This document shows positions 34,809 to 48,261 of a DNA stretch of 64,000 nucleotides, one piece after another. The stretch is from Gentiana macrophylla. Taxonomy: Eukaryota; Streptophyta; Magnoliopsida; Gentianales; Gentianaceae. Where the stretch lies: assembly GCA_026214975.1 (NCBI GenBank), contig CM047815.1:57915852-57979851 (forward strand), given 5' to 3'. A program made the position numbers and the translations under genes. A model generated the notes under the pieces. It had not been told where the DNA came from, made no database searches, and was given only the letters and a program-made list of their open reading frames with translations. Position 1 is the stretch's first letter; every line of letters starts with the position of its first letter.

Positions 34809-36999
34809 TTGATAAAAATCAGTATGCCAGACAAATGCTTATGTGCAACATGGATAGATTTGATGATTACAAACATCGCATGCAGGCTTTTCTAGTAGCT
34901 ACCTATGACGAGATGATGGACGTGCTCACTGATGGACCAATCTTGATCACTCACAGGTAGACTGTTGGTGAAAATCATGTTCGAGTTCCAAAGCCCAAGG
35001 CTGAATGGACCAGTGATGATCGCAAGCAAAACAATCTCAACAACGTTGCTATAGACTATATCCTCAGAACTCTTGATAGCAACATGTACTTGAAGGTGAA
35101 AGATTGCACTACTGCTAAGGAAATGTGGGACAAACTTCAGTTAGTTTGTGAAGCACCTGACTCCATCAAGGAGAATAAGATCTCAGTTGCAAAGCAGAAG
35201 TTTGAGAATTTCAAGATGAAATCCGGAAAGACCGTTGACCAAATGGAGACAAGATTCAGCGCAATCATGGATGAACTGGACCTACTCAAGATTGAATATA
35301 CAAAGAAAGTAACCAACACAAGAATATTGAAGGCCTTTCCCAAGTGTTGGAAGATGAAGGTCACTGCTATGGAAGAATCTAGAAGACTCGACATAGAGGA
35401 TTCCTTTAAAATCTTCTCAGATCTGAAAGCTTATGAATTCAGTGAAGATTTTGCAAGCACAACAGCAATAATCAAAGCTTTAGAAGAACCTAAAACCACA
35501 GCACTTGCATCCACATCAAATGATACTCAAGAATCATCCACAAATAATCTTCAACAGTTGGATGAAATGGAAGAACAAATGGCACTTATGATGAACAGAA
35601 TCAGAAGGATGAAGAATGGTCATCCAGTAACTCAAAAATACATCAAGAAGACTCCTGAGAAAAGGAAAGATGATGAATATCTTTGATTCAACTGCAAGAA
35701 GCCTGGTCACTATAAAGCTGAATGTCCAGAACTGACCAGGAAGACTCAGCAACGAAGAACTGGAAGAAGAGCATTGTTAGCTGGAGATGAATCTGACTAC
35801 GAAGCTGGTACAGAAAAGTTATCTGACGATACAGCTTTAATGGCTCACATGGAAGATTCCAATGAGGTGTGTGAATCAAATTCCAAATACAGCTCAGCTC
35901 AGATTTCCATGCAAAATGCATGTTCTTCAACAGCCGATTCCAATCCAAAGAACTTAGAATTAGAAGAAACTCTTGACAAGTTGATGAGTCAGCTTGTCAC
36001 CTTACAAGCTGGTTATGAATCAATCAAAGCTGAGAAAGAAGTTCTAATTCTAGAAGTCAAAATACTGAAAGACGAGTTGAACACGTTAAAACTATGCAGA
36101 ACTGATAAGGGAAAGAATCAATATCAGCCTACTGCATCAGCATAAACAACTGAATGTTTTGCTCAATCTAGTTCGGCCACTGGATTCAAATCGGGCAAGC
36201 CATACGGAGATAGAACTGGCTTAGGATTTGATACTCAGCAAACTTCAAAGGCAGGAACGAGTAAGGTAACTGAACCAAATACAAAAACTGGTGTTAAGTT
36301 CATAGCTGAACAAAGTCCTCAAACTGAGAGGTATGCTAAACCAGTGAAACTAGTTCAACGTGAATCAAATCAGTCTCAGCATCAATTTACAAAGAAGTCA
36401 GCTGCAAACAATAGAGTCAATCAAAAAGGTAAAACTGCTGCACATCATGAAAATCAAAAAGGTAGATCAACTGCTAAATCTACTAAAGCTAATAAGGCGA
36501 AGAACCAGAAAAACTTCAGTCAACGTAAATCCAAGAATATCAGTTATTCAAAGATTCACAATGTCAGGGGGAAGGAAGATTATTTCCAACTGATGATGAC
36601 TGGAATTTTTCTGAATCAACTATTAAAACTGAAAGAAACAATCATTTCAGACAGAAAACTTATTACAAGCTTTAGTCTAAAGGTCAGCAAAGGACTCACC
36701 TCAATCCTCAGCAGAAACCTCAGTACCAAGGTCAGCACAGACCTCAGTACAAAAGAAATGATGGTTATTACTCAAGTTTCAATAATAGAAAGCATCATGG
36801 AAATCAGTTTCAGCCAAAAGACCTAAGAGATCATATAAATAAGACACAATCCAAGCATAGATACTATGGGTGTGTGGCTTACATATATGAAAACAAGTGC
36901 AACAATATCCGAACATTACCTAAAGGATATATTCCCAAGGTTGTACTGACAACTGACCCTCATGGACCCAAACAGAGTTGGGTACCTAAAAATGTTTAA
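34809..36999 (+). pseudogene. gag: P2 gag (degenerate)
   Basis: Aligns with M1 gag from its first codon, which here reads TTG instead of ATG. The gag core is at about 34840-35690 (NMYLKVKDCTTAKEMWDKLQ; MKSGKTVDQMETRF). The first cysteine codon of the zinc knuckle is TGA, leaving FNCKKPGHYKAEC after the stop at 35684-35686. A coiled-coil-like stretch follows (NLELEETLDKLMSQLVTLQ, about 35950), then a Q/K-rich basic region with short repeats of QYQGQHRPQY type. The end is WVPKNV and TAA at 36997-36999. Confidence 0.83.
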
Positions 37000-39900
37000 T
37001 TTATTTTGCAGGATATATGGTACTTCGACAGTGGATGCTCAAGACACATGACAAAGAGCAAGGACTGTCTAAGTAATTTCATTGCAAAAGATGGACCAAA
37101 AAATTCAATTTTGGAAGTAAAGACAAACCTGTATATACCAAGGGTTATGTACTTTGATCAGAAATGGACTAACAATAAAAAACGTGTCTTATGTAGAAGG
37201 ATTGCATTACAATCTACTCAGCACCAGTCAATTCTATGATATGGGATACAGAGTCACGTTTGACAAAGATTACTGCATTGTCGTCAGCGAAACAACATTT
37301 CAAGTTGTTCTAGCTGGGCGAAGAAAAGAGAATATGTATGTTGTAGATTGGACTACAGCAGTCGCAGAAACTTGTTTACTTGTGCATACCAAATCAGAAG
37401 TCAGCTGGTTATGGCACAAGAAACTGAGTCATCTTAACTTTGATGACATCAACACACTTGTCAAGAAACAGTTAGTAATTGGACTACCTGAGATTACCTA
37501 CAAAAAGGATAGCTTGTGTGACGCCTGTCAAAAAGGAAAACAAGTAAAAGCTAGTTTCAAGACTAAATCTCAGCAGTCAACAACAAGAGTCCAGGAGCTA
37601 TTACATATGGACCTATTTGGACCTATCACACCAATCAGCATCAGTGGAAAGAAGTATACATTGGTTGTGGTAGATGATTATTCAAGATACACTTGGGTTA
37701 TCTTCTTAACAAAGAAAAGTGAAACCAAGCAAAGGCTTACAGAACTTCTCAAAAGGCTTCAAAATCAGAAGAGTGTATCAGTTGTGAAGATAAGATCAGA
37801 TAAAGGAACTGAATTCCTCAACAATGTGATTATCGAATACTGTGAAGAAAATTATGTTTTACATCACCTTGCAGCCACAGCAACACCTCAACAGAATGAT
37901 GTAGCTGAAAAAAGAAATAGAACACTCAAAGAAGCAGGAAGGACTATGATCTGTGAAGTAAAATTGCCTGAAAGATATTGGGCAGAAGCAGTTAAAACAG
38001 CTTGCTATACACAGAACAGAGCTCTCATGAATAAGAGACATGAAAAGACCCCTTATGAAATTTGGAATGGAAGAAAACCAAATGTTTCTTACTTTCATGC
38101 TTTCGGAAGCAAGTGTTTCATACACAATAATGCAAAAGATCAACTTCATGTTTTTCAGCCCAAAGATGATGAAGGAATATTTTTGGGATATTCAAGTGTG
38201 ATCAAAGCATTCAGGGTACTGAACAAGAGGACACTCAAGCATGAAGAATCCATACACGTAGTATTTGATGAACCAAATTTTCCTGGTGAAGAGACTGAAA
38301 TCAGACCAGAACCAGTTTCTCAGCCTCAGTTACCAGTTTTACCAGAATCAGTTTATGTTGACATTGGAAGATTAAGGATCTCAGAATCATCAGATCAAGA
38401 TCAACCTCAGTTTACAACAACTGAACCACCTACAGTTGAACAACATGATTCTGACCCAGTTTAAGATGATCAAGATGAAGAAAATCAACAGAACTTAGAT
38501 CCTTTGATGCAACCGCCAGTACATCAATGGATGAGAGATAACCCAGAAGAACAAGTGATTGGTGATACTCAAGCTGTTGTTCGAACAAGACATCAACTAG
38601 ATGCAATGATTGCATGTTTCCTATCTCAATCTAAACCCAAAGAGATAGAAGAAGCTTTAAAAGGTCCAGATTGGATTTTAGCGATGCAAGAAGAACTGAA
38701 TGAGTTCAAAAGAATCAAGTATAGGAGTTGGTAGACAAACCAGATCATGTAAACATCATTGGCACTAAATAGGTTTCCAGAAACAAACTTGATGAATATA
38801 GGAATATCATCAGAAACAAAGCTAGGCTTGTAGCCAAAGGATATTCTCAAGCTGAAGGCATAGATTTTGATGAAACTTATGCACCTGTTGCAAGACTAGA
38901 AGCAATCAGACTATTTCTTGCCTTTGCAGCTCACAAGAAATTCAAAGTGTACCAGATGGATGTCAAAAGTGCATTTTTGAATGGAATTCTAGAAGAAGAA
39001 GTCTATGTTCAACAACCACCTGGATTTGAAATTAAGCTAATAAAGTCTTTAGACTGAGAAAAGCTCTATATGGACTGAAGCAAGAACCAAGAGCTTGCTA
39101 CGAAACTCGATCTCAGTTTTTGGTAGATAATGGATATATCAAATGAACTATCGACAAGACTTTATTCAGGATGAAAATTGAAGAAAGTACTCTCCTTGTT
39201 CAGATCTATGTTGATGATATTATCTTTGGATCTGAAAATGAGCAACTCTGTGAGAAAATTTGAAAGTTTAATGAAGAGCAAATTTCAAATGAGTATGATG
39301 GGAGAACTGAATTATTTTCTCGGTTTACAAGTTAAACAACTGGACAATGGGATATTCATTCACCAAACTAAGTATACAAGAAAATTGATCAAGAAGTTTG
39401 GAATGGAGAAATCAGCTGGCATTTCAACACCAATTAGAACTAATATCAGATTAGATGAAGACAAGGATGGCAAGGATGTGGATCAAACTCTCTACAGAAG
39501 AATGATGGGAAGTCTACTTTATCTCACAGCTAGTAGACCTAACATATCCTTTGCAGTTGGTGTTTGTGCTAGATTTCTAACAAGACCTAAAGAGAGCCAT
39601 CTCACAGTTGTAAAAAGAACATTGAAGTATTTGAAAGATACAGAAGGAGTTGGGATATGGCATTCAAGAGAAGGAGACTTCAAATTGATATCCTACTCAG
39701 ACTCTGACTATGCTGGATGCAAAGTGGATAGAAAAAGTGCATCAGGCACATGTCAGTTATTTGGAAATAGACTTGTGTCATGGTTCAGCAAGAAGCAAAA
39801 CTCAATCTCTACATCAACAGCTGAAGCTGAGTATATCACAGCTGGAAGCTGTTGTGCTCAAGTTTTATGGATCATACAACAATTGAGAGATTATGGGATA

Positions 39901-40152
39901 GAAGAAGGAATGATTCCTATTATGTGTGATAATACAAGTGCAATTGCAATAACTAACAATCCAGTTTTGCACTCAAGGAAGAAACACATTGATATCAGAC
40001 ATCACTTTATAAGGGATCATGTGGAAAAAAAGGACATAACAGTTCTCTATGTTCCAACTGAAGATCAGTTAGCATACATTTTTACCAAACAACTGGACAA
40101 AGAAAGGTTTGCTAAACTGAGAATTGAATTGGGGATTATCAAAGTCAGTTAA
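37000..40152 (+). pseudogene. pol: P2 pol: PR-IN-RT-RNase H
   Basis: Follows the TAA with TTTATTTTGCAG, then the protease FDSGCSRHMTKSKDC (37023 on). The long open stretch 37154-38464 holds the pre-integrase region (HKKLSHLNFDDIN; CDACQKGK) and integrase core with HMDLFGPI, RSDKGTEF and a third acidic residue in NDVAEKRNR (the usual NG is ND). The RT segment 38650-39180 has several stops, including a Trp codon as TAG near 38769. [11 protein letters not shown] is intact at about 39207. RNase H at 39650-40060 has DSDYAGCKVDRKS, STAEAEYITAG and HIDIRHHFIRDH. It ends IIKVS at 40152. Confidence 0.88.
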
Positions 40153-40606
40153 GTCAGTTCAAGCTTAGAGATTCGTCAAGGGGATTGATCTTTGTCATGC
40201 TGGGTGGGCTCACTTGACAGATCAGTCATTGACATCAACAATCTCAAACACAACTGAGTTGAAGAATTGACGGAACATAAGTTTTGTAAAACTGATTTCA
40301 GCTTCAGTTTTACTCAGTCAAACAAGTCAATGGAGGAATGGATAAAACCAACAACAGTTATATCGCATTTAACTACAGCCGTTTTTCTGTCAGAATTCAT
40401 AGCGTGTATACTCCCATTATGTCAGATAGTACACATCGGTTACACAAACCATGATGGAATTTGAAAAGATTGTACAAATCTATCAGAAAATCGTGGATCT
40501 TTTCAACTACCCACCCCTTTATATACAACCATTCTTTCACTCTCTGTTTACCAAAAAGAAAAATCAAACTTTCTCATCCATAAATCAACCAGAAATTTTT
40601 ATTAAA
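40153..40606 (+). promoter_or_regulatory. P2 spacer between pol and third ORF
   Basis: Noncoding. The conserved block is at about 40164-40249 (AAGGGGATTGATCTTTGTCA; GGGTGGGCTCACTTGACAG; GTCATTGACATCAACAATCT). It is followed by a TTATATCGCATTTAACTAC region at 40358, ACCATGATGGAATTTGAA at 40447, and the TATA-like box at 40518. Confidence 0.62.
40518..40527 (+). promoter_or_regulatory. TATA-like box before P2 third ORF
   Basis: CCCTTTATATACAACC, 80-90 bases before the ATG at 40607. Conserved in position with the other copies. Confidence 0.45.
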
Positions 40607-43107
40607 ATGGTCGCTGCAAAGAAAACTCAAGAAGAATGGTTAATCACCGTACCCGATACTTTCACACTTCAAGAATTCAAAGAAATGTGTGGTAATACCC
40701 TTCTCTCCAGTCATATATCTGAAAAGATTAGAAGATTACCGGGTTTACAAAATCTTTTGGAAGCAAAATTGCAACAAGAAATGGACTTGGAAGGTCTTTT
40801 GCAGTTTTGGGAGAATATGAAGTTACTGAAGAACTCTCTACTCACAAGAGTTCGTGGACAGAAGATTTTTGTCAATGAAGATATCATCAGACAGCTTTTT
40901 GGCTTCAAAGTTCCTCTAGTGAAATCTATTGATCTAGGCTGCTTACCACTTCAACGCAGTGATTTCCTTAAACAAATTTCAGCTTCAAAGGAACCAGCAG
41001 CAGTCGATACACACATTCAGTATCTCAAAACTGAATTTGCTCTTCTCAGCAGATGGATCAACAGACATGCCATCGGACAGCACAAAGGGCTAAATAAGTT
41101 AACTGAAGATGGTATCTACCCGATGAATGTCATCTAGGATGGATTTGAGTTCAACTGGGCTGGATATATCTTCAATCAGATCAAGCAGCAACACTTGGCT
41201 GAACTAGCAAGTGTCAGCAGAGCCTAAGTTGAAGGAAGACAAACTGATGGAAGATTTCGACTAAAGAAATCACTTAGCTTAGTGATTCAGTACTATTTGG
41301 AAAGAATCAGTAGTGGGAATAAGAATGCACAAGCTGCTACTACAAAAGCTGCAGCAGTTGCAAGTTCAACAAAAGGAACTTCCCAACCTGAAACTAAAAG
41401 GCAAATTGTGTCCCAGCAAATCGCTCAGCAAAAGGAATTAAAAGGAAAGCTGAGACACAAGGAGAAAAATCAGTTGTACGTTGTTTGTACCCAGGCACCT
41501 CAAGTCAGTTAGCATCAACTGAGGGGGAACAACCACTGACAACTGACAGCAGCAAGATGAAAGCTTTAGTTCTTGGGATTGTTTCTCAACCTCAACAGAG
41601 GATAACTGAGAAACAATTTTCCGTTATGAATATTTAGCAACGGAAACAAGAAACTCAGCAACCAAGGGAGTATCTCTTTGATGCTGAGAGGATCATCAAA
41701 CTGATTAAGATGAAGCTGAAGACTGAAGATTCTCGAGAAGCTACTCTACCTAATGAAGAAAAACTATTGTTGGAGAAACTGGAAATACCAAGTCTATACG
41801 CATTATTTCCTATGGAAGATTTTCTCAACAACTGCTTTAACAGATTTCAAGAGATAGCCAAGAAAACTGAATTAACCATATCATCTACACCTAAGGAAAT
41901 TTCAAAAAAGAAAGATGAAGATAAGGATGATGATTCATAGAAAGAAGTTCGAAAGAGTACAGTTTTGCAGTCAAGCACTCAGCTTGAACAACCAACGCAA
42001 ACTGATACTAAGGAAGAAGGATTGCCAGTTGCAACTCAAACAACTAACAATAAAGAAAAAGGAGCTAGAGATGATGTTAATCATCAACTGATGTTAATTG
42101 AAGATGCCAATCAGTCTCGAATCCAAGAAACAGAGGAAGAAGACCCATCTGAGAGGCTTACTACAGAAGAATTGAGCAAATTACAAGAAGGCTTGAAGAT
42201 TATGCTCAACCAAAAGGATACTATAAGTGGTCTCCTATCACATGTTTCCAGTTATTTGGATTACAGGAAGAAAACTGATGTCTCAACTCATACTAAGTTG
42301 GACATTATCAAGAAATCCACTTCAGACTCAGTTTCGGAGATTCTCAGTCTAAAAGAAAAACTTGAACAAGAAACTTTGGTAGATCGAGAAACTCATGCTC
42401 AAGCTGAATGGCACCTCAACCAATGGATTTATGTGCTAGAAACTCAACTCAGAGATGTCCTTACCTCTCAGATAGAGATGTCAACAAATCAGAAGGCAAC
42501 ACATCAACTAATCAATGAGATGTATGATGCAAAAAAGGGGGAAGTGGTGGAAGAAAGGCTGAAGTTATGTGAAGAAAAACTAAAGCTTGAAACTGAGTTG
42601 ACAGAATTGAAGAAAGCAAAATCAGCCACAGAATCCAACTTCAGACAAATTGAAGAACTAACTGATGAGCAACTCATACTCAAATACAGTCAACCTGGTG
42701 ACAGAAGAGCTACCCTCACTGAAGATCTTTGGATAAAGTTTGTTGATGACTATAGTCATGTCCAAGCCAAGTACATATACAAGAATTATGAAGAATCACT
42801 CAACTACTTTTTGTGTGATCTTTATAGTAAACAAAAAATGGCAAACTACAAAAAGATCAAAAGGATTGAAGAAAAACAGAAAATCAAAGACAAAACTGAA
42901 CAGATGAAAACAGATGTCAATGAGTTTGAAACTTATTACAAAGACGAAAGTCATCTGCCAAAATTAGCTATGTGGAGAAAATGGAATCTAACAAGCCAAG
43001 TGGACTACCTCAAGACTTTCAGTAATGAAGACACAAAGATTGAAGGAGAATATCGCCTTCATGACAAAATCAGGAAATATGTCTTAGCTAAACAGAAAGC
43101 TGTTTAA
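40607..43107 (+). pseudogene. P2 third ORF after pol
   Basis: Unknown function, in the position of the Sirevirus env-like gene. The ATG at 40607 (MVAAKKTQEEWLI) is chosen by alignment with P3 (48748) and M1 (21618). An N-terminal globular part runs to about 41210 (LPGLQNLLEAKL, FGFKVPLVKSIDLGCLPL, EFALLSRWINRHAIGQHKG, FEFNWAGYIFNQIK). Next is an S/T/Q/K-rich linker, then an open segment 41965-43107 of acidic linker and coiled-coil-like helices ending LAKQKAV. Stops at about 41135, 41225, 41512, 41635 and 41938 break it. GGGGGAA tracts are at 41518-41530 and 42530-42543. No membrane-spanning segment is evident. Confidence 0.82.
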
Positions 43108-43242
43108 GTATCATTTCAGTTTATATAAAATGTGTAACTCGATCCAGTTTTTTCAAAATCTTAATGAAATCCAGTTTCCAGTTTTACTCTGTTTTGTATT
43201 GTTTTTATCTTTAAGCTTTTATTTTAAAGAGGGTTTTGGCAT

Positions 43243-43260
43243 AATCAAAAATGGGGAAAT
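43243..43260 (+). other. P2 polypurine tract
   Basis: AATCAAAAATGGGGAAAT directly precedes LTR-c. Confidence 0.82.
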
Positions 43261-44979
43261 TGTTGGGAATAAAATTTAGTGTTGATGATGATTCATCTTA
43301 TTCAAGAACATGTTTGTTTACACCCCATTGATGAAGTGCTGAAACTAGCTGTTATAGTGAAAGGCTAAAAGATGTCTAGAACTAAATGTATAAGTTTTAC
43401 TAGAGTCTGATAATTGTATAGGTTATATCAGACAAGCACTGTAATAGATAGAAGTGTTGTAATACTGAAAACTTGAAATCATCTAAGAAACTTGAAAGAC
43501 AGTTATCTGAAACTGACTCAGACTACACCAAGAACTGAAGAAGGTAAGTTCACTATAGGACACAGACTCAGTTGACTTATCTAGGTGACAGAAGAACTGA
43601 GGGTTCAACATCAGTTATTAAAGATTGAAGAACTGAGGGTTCATACTCAGTTTATGAAGACCAAGTCGAGACTATAAAGTTAGACTTCACGCAAGTTTGT
43701 GGTGACCTTAACTGACTTTATGGATCTTGTATGAAAACCTAATAATCATAAGGAGAATGAAATCTCAGATGATATATGCTTATGGTGTACTCTGATTAAG
43801 TCAATTATAATCTGATGACGAATTAGAGTACTGATATTTGAAGAAGGGTAAAATTTCAGTTAATGATCCAAGTCAGTCAAGAAACTGACAACTAACGAAC
43901 TTAGTATAAAACTGATCAAGAAACTCAGTTTTATAAGTCAGTCATCAAATCAACTGATAGTACAGTCGAACGTTGTAAAGGAAGCAATTCTATTGGATGA
44001 AATACTGACAAGTCAGAACGGTCACAAAATATAGCCGTTGTTACAATTCAAATTCAAGCGAAATGAACGTTGGACCTTACACTATAAATAAAGACTTTGA
44101 ACCAAGGATCAAACACGAAGATTTAAGAAGAATTAACAAGATTACAAGCATTTTTGTGCAAGAGTCTAGTTCATTCGATTTATCGTCTATATCTGCGCTA
44201 ACAAGATCAATCATGAATTTCTTCAAGTGTTCAAGCAACACAGAATTTATTCAGAATCTAACACTTTGAAGAACCACAAACAAGAATCAATTTATTGATT
44301 CTCAGCCCAACTTTGATTCTAAATCAAAGGTTCAGACTGTGAAGCAATCCGGTGTAGGATTATCCAAGCATAGTTGTATCAGCAGTCGGGTAGAGTGTGT
44401 TTGTGGTGGTAGCTGGTGAAGAGGCATACGTAACCCTTCAAGGTCCAGTGGCTCAAGCATTTGAAGAGCAACAATCCAACATGTTCTTTGACTGTTTAGA
44501 TAGTAAAGCTAGGATTAGCCAAGGACTATTGTTTAGGACTTTTTGTAACAGCTCACCTCAAGAAGTTCTAGTGGAATTTTCCTCCTACACCACAGGGGAA
44601 GAGAGGACTGGCAGGATTACACCACCTGGAACCTCTATAACTCTTGTTTCAATTACTTTACACATTTACATTCTGTTATTTATTGTCACAGCATACTAAA
44701 GAACTGATTGTTACACGGAATCACAGCTCAGAAACTGACATTAATCAGAATTCAGTTTAGCACACACAGCATTCACAGAGAATAACAAGATCAAGAAAAA
44801 GGCTAAAAATTATATCCGCTGCCGGTTGACTCAGTTTGTTATAAGTCAGTTTGACTTAGACTCAGCTCAGTCAGCTTAACTTCGCACATGTTTTTATCTG
44901 AACCTAAATCACTTAAATCTTGTTTTTAGTGTCAAGTTCATTCACCCCCTCTAAACTTGTGTTAGCCTTTCCAAGGGAC
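43261..44979 (+). repeat. LTR-c, shared by P2 and P3, last bases missing
   Basis: About 1719 bases starting TGTTGGGAAT and running to CCAAGGGAC, where the terminal CAACA and the primer site are absent. The sequence then jumps into gag. TATA-like CTATAAATAA is at 44082-44091. Confidence 0.9.
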
Positions 44980-45866
44980 TAAAAGGAAGAATCAATATCA
45001 GCCTACTGTATCAGCAACAACAACTGAATCTTTTGCTCAATCAAGTTCAACCACTGGATTCAAATCTGGAAAGCCTTATGGAGACAGAACTGGCTTAGGA
45101 TTTCATACACATCAATCTTCTAAGGAAGGAAGTAGCAAAGCTGTTGAACCTAGTATCAAAACTGGTATTAAGTTTGTAGCTGAGCAACTTCCACAAACTG
45201 AGAAAATTGCTGAACCAGTAAAGTCAACCTCTCATAAGACAACTCAGTTTTTTTAAGAAGACGGTTATACCTACCAACAAAGGTAAATCAAATTGTAGAT
45301 CAGTTGTACCTCAAGGAAACAGAAATGGTAGATCAACTGCAAGATCTGCAAAAACTGATCAAGTCAAGAACCAGAAAATTTATAATCAGAGTAAATCTAA
45401 GAATGTCAATCATTCAAAGATTCACACATTCAGGGGGAAAGGTAGACTATACCCCACTGATGATGATTGGAATTTTACTGAACCTACTATTAAAACTGAA
45501 AGGAATAATCATTCTAGACAGAAAACTTACCACAAGTTTCAGTCCAAGACTCAGCAGAGTGCTTATCCCAGTTCTTAGCAAAAGACTCAGTATAAAGGTC
45601 AGTCTAGACCTCAATACAAAAAGAATGATGGTTATTATTCAGCTTTTAATGATATAAGACATTTTGGAAATCAGTGTAAACCAGAAGACCTGAGAAATCA
45701 TATAAATGAGACACAATCCAGAAAAAGATATTATGGAAATGTGGCTTACATATATGAAAATAAGTGCAACAATTTCCAAAGAAGACCTTATGGAAATATA
45801 CCCAGAGTTGTGCTGACAACTGACCACTATGGACCCAAACAGAGTTGGGTACCTAAAGCGTTTTAA
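44980..45866 (+). pseudogene. gag: P3 gag remnant
   Basis: Only the C-terminal part remains, starting where P2 is at about 36113 (AGAATCAATATCAGCCTACTG region). The core, zinc knuckle and coiled coil are deleted. It keeps the repetitive Q/Y-rich region (QYKGQSRPQYKKNDGYYSAF) and the WVPK end with TAA at 45864-45866. Several stops are present. Confidence 0.8.
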
Positions 45867-48261
45867 TTTGTTTTGTAGGATATTTGGTACTTTGATAGTG
45901 GATGCTCTAGGCACATGACAAAGAGCAAGGACTGTCTCACTGATTTTGTAGCTAAAGATGGACCAAGAGTCAATTTTGGAAGTAAAGATAAACCTGGATA
46001 CACAAAAGGTTATGGAAACTTAATCTGAAATGGACTCACAATCAGGAATGTATCTTACGTGGAAGGACTTCACTACAATCTACTCAGCACAAGTCAATTC
46101 TGCGATATGGGATCCAAAGTTACCTTTGATAAGGAGTATTGCATTGTCATCAGCGAATCAGCTTTCCAAGTATTTCTTGCTGGAAGAAGAGAAGAGAATA
46201 TGTATGTTGTAGATTGGTCTATAGCAGTTTCAGAAACTTGTTTGATCGTGCACACCAAGTTAGAACTCGGTTGGCTATGGCACAAGAAACTGAATCACCT
46301 AAACTTTGATGATATCAATCTATTAGTGAAAAAGAACTTAGTAATTGGACTACCAGAGATGACATACAAGAAAGACAGTCTGTGTGATGCATGTCGACAA
46401 GGAAAACAAACAAAATCAAGTTTCAAGACTAGGTCTCATCATTCAACAAACAGAGTTTTAGAACTGATGCATATGGACTTATTTGGACTAGTTACACCAA
46501 CCAGTGTTAGTGGAAAGAAATACACATTGGTGGTAGTTGATGATTTTTCAAGATACACTTGGGTTATTTTCATGACTAAGAAAAGTGAAACTAAGCAACA
46601 ACTGACAGAACTTCTCAAGAGACTCCAAAATCAGAAGAGTGTTACAGTAATCAAGATCAGATCAGATAAAGGAACAACATTTCTCAACAAGACACCAATT
46701 AGATGCTATGATAGCATGCTTTTTGACTCAGTCTGAACCCAAAGAAATTGAAGAAGCCTTAAACGATCCAGATTCAATTTTGGCTATGCAAGAAGAACTC
46801 AATGAATTTGAGAGAAATCAAGTTTGGGATTTAGTTGACAAGCTAGATCATGTCAACATAATTGGAACTAAATGGGTTTTCAGAAACAAGCTTGATGAAG
46901 ATGGGAATATTATCAGAAACAAAGCCAGACATGTAGCAAAAGGTTACTCACAAGCTGAAGGAATAGACTTTGATGAAACTTATGCCCCAGTTGCAAGGTT
47001 GGAGGCAATCAGACTATTTCTTGCCTTTGCAGCTCACAAGAAATTCAAAGTGTACCAGATGGATGTTAAAAGTGCATTTTTGAATGGGATACTTGAAGAA
47101 GAAGTCTATGTTAAGCAACCCCCAGGATTTGAGATTAAAGATCAAACTGACAAAGTCTTCAAACTGAGAAAAGCTCTTTATGGACTCAAACAAGCACTAA
47201 GAGCTTGGTATGAAACTCTATCTCAGTTTCTGGTGGATAATGGTTTTACAAAATAAACTATTGATAAAACCTTATTCAGAATGAAAGTTGAAGAAAGTAC
47301 TCTTCTAGTTCAAATCTATGTGGATGACATCATTTTTGGATAAGAAAATGAGCAACTCTGTGAGAAATTTGCAAGTTTAATGAAGAGCAAATTTCAGATG
47401 TGTATGATGGGAGAACTAAGTTACTTTCTCGGTTTACAAGTAAAATAGATGGACAGTGGAATTTTCATTCACCAAACCAAGTATACAAAGGAATTTATCA
47501 AGAAGTTTGGAATGGAAAAATCAGCTGGCATTGCTACACCAATTTGAACCAACATCAGATTAGTTGAAGATAAAGATGGCAAGGATGTGGATCAAACTCT
47601 CTACAGAAGAATGATTGGAAGTCTACTTTATCTAACAACCAGTAGACCAGATATATCCTTTACAGTAGGTGTATGTGCCAGATTTCAAACAAGACCTACA
47701 GAAAGCCATCTTACTGTCGTCAAAAGAACCTTGAAGTATTTAAAAGATACAGAAGGAGTTGGGATATGGTATTCCAAGGAAGGTGAATTCAAACTGATAT
47801 CCTACTCAGACTCGGACTATGCAGGATGCAAAGTGGACAGAAAAAGTACTTCAGGCACATGTCGGTTATTAGGAAATAGACTTGTGTCATGGTTCAGCAA
47901 GAAGCAAAACTCTATTTCGACATCAACAGCTGAAGCTGAATATATAGTAGCTGGAAGCTGTTGTGCTCAAGTTTTATGGATCATACAACAATTAAGAGAT
48001 TATGGGATATAAGAGGGACTGATTCTTATAATGTGTGATAACACAAGTGCAATTTCTATAACTGCCAATCCAGTTTTGCACTCAAGGATGAAGCACATTG
48101 ATGTAAGACATCATTTTATCAGGGATCATGTGGAAAAGAAGGATATTACAGTTCTCTATGTCCCGACTGAAGATCAGTTGGCTGACATTTTCACCAAACC
48201 TTCGGACAAAGAGAGATTTGCCAAACTGAGAACTGAATTGGGAATAATCAAAGTCAGCTAA
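45867..48261 (+). pseudogene. pol: P3 pol with integrase deletion
   Basis: The PR segment has FDSGCSRHMTKSKDC at about 45890. An open segment 46059-46693 covers the pre-integrase region and the first part of integrase ([18 protein letters not shown]). At about 46694 it jumps to the sequence that in P2 begins at 38585, losing roughly 765 bases including the third catalytic residue of integrase. RT follows with [11 protein letters not shown] and YVDDIIFG, then a stop where relatives have Ser. RNase H at 47587-48261 (DSDYAGCKVD; HIDVRHHFIRDH) is nearly open, with one stop at 48010. Confidence 0.86.
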
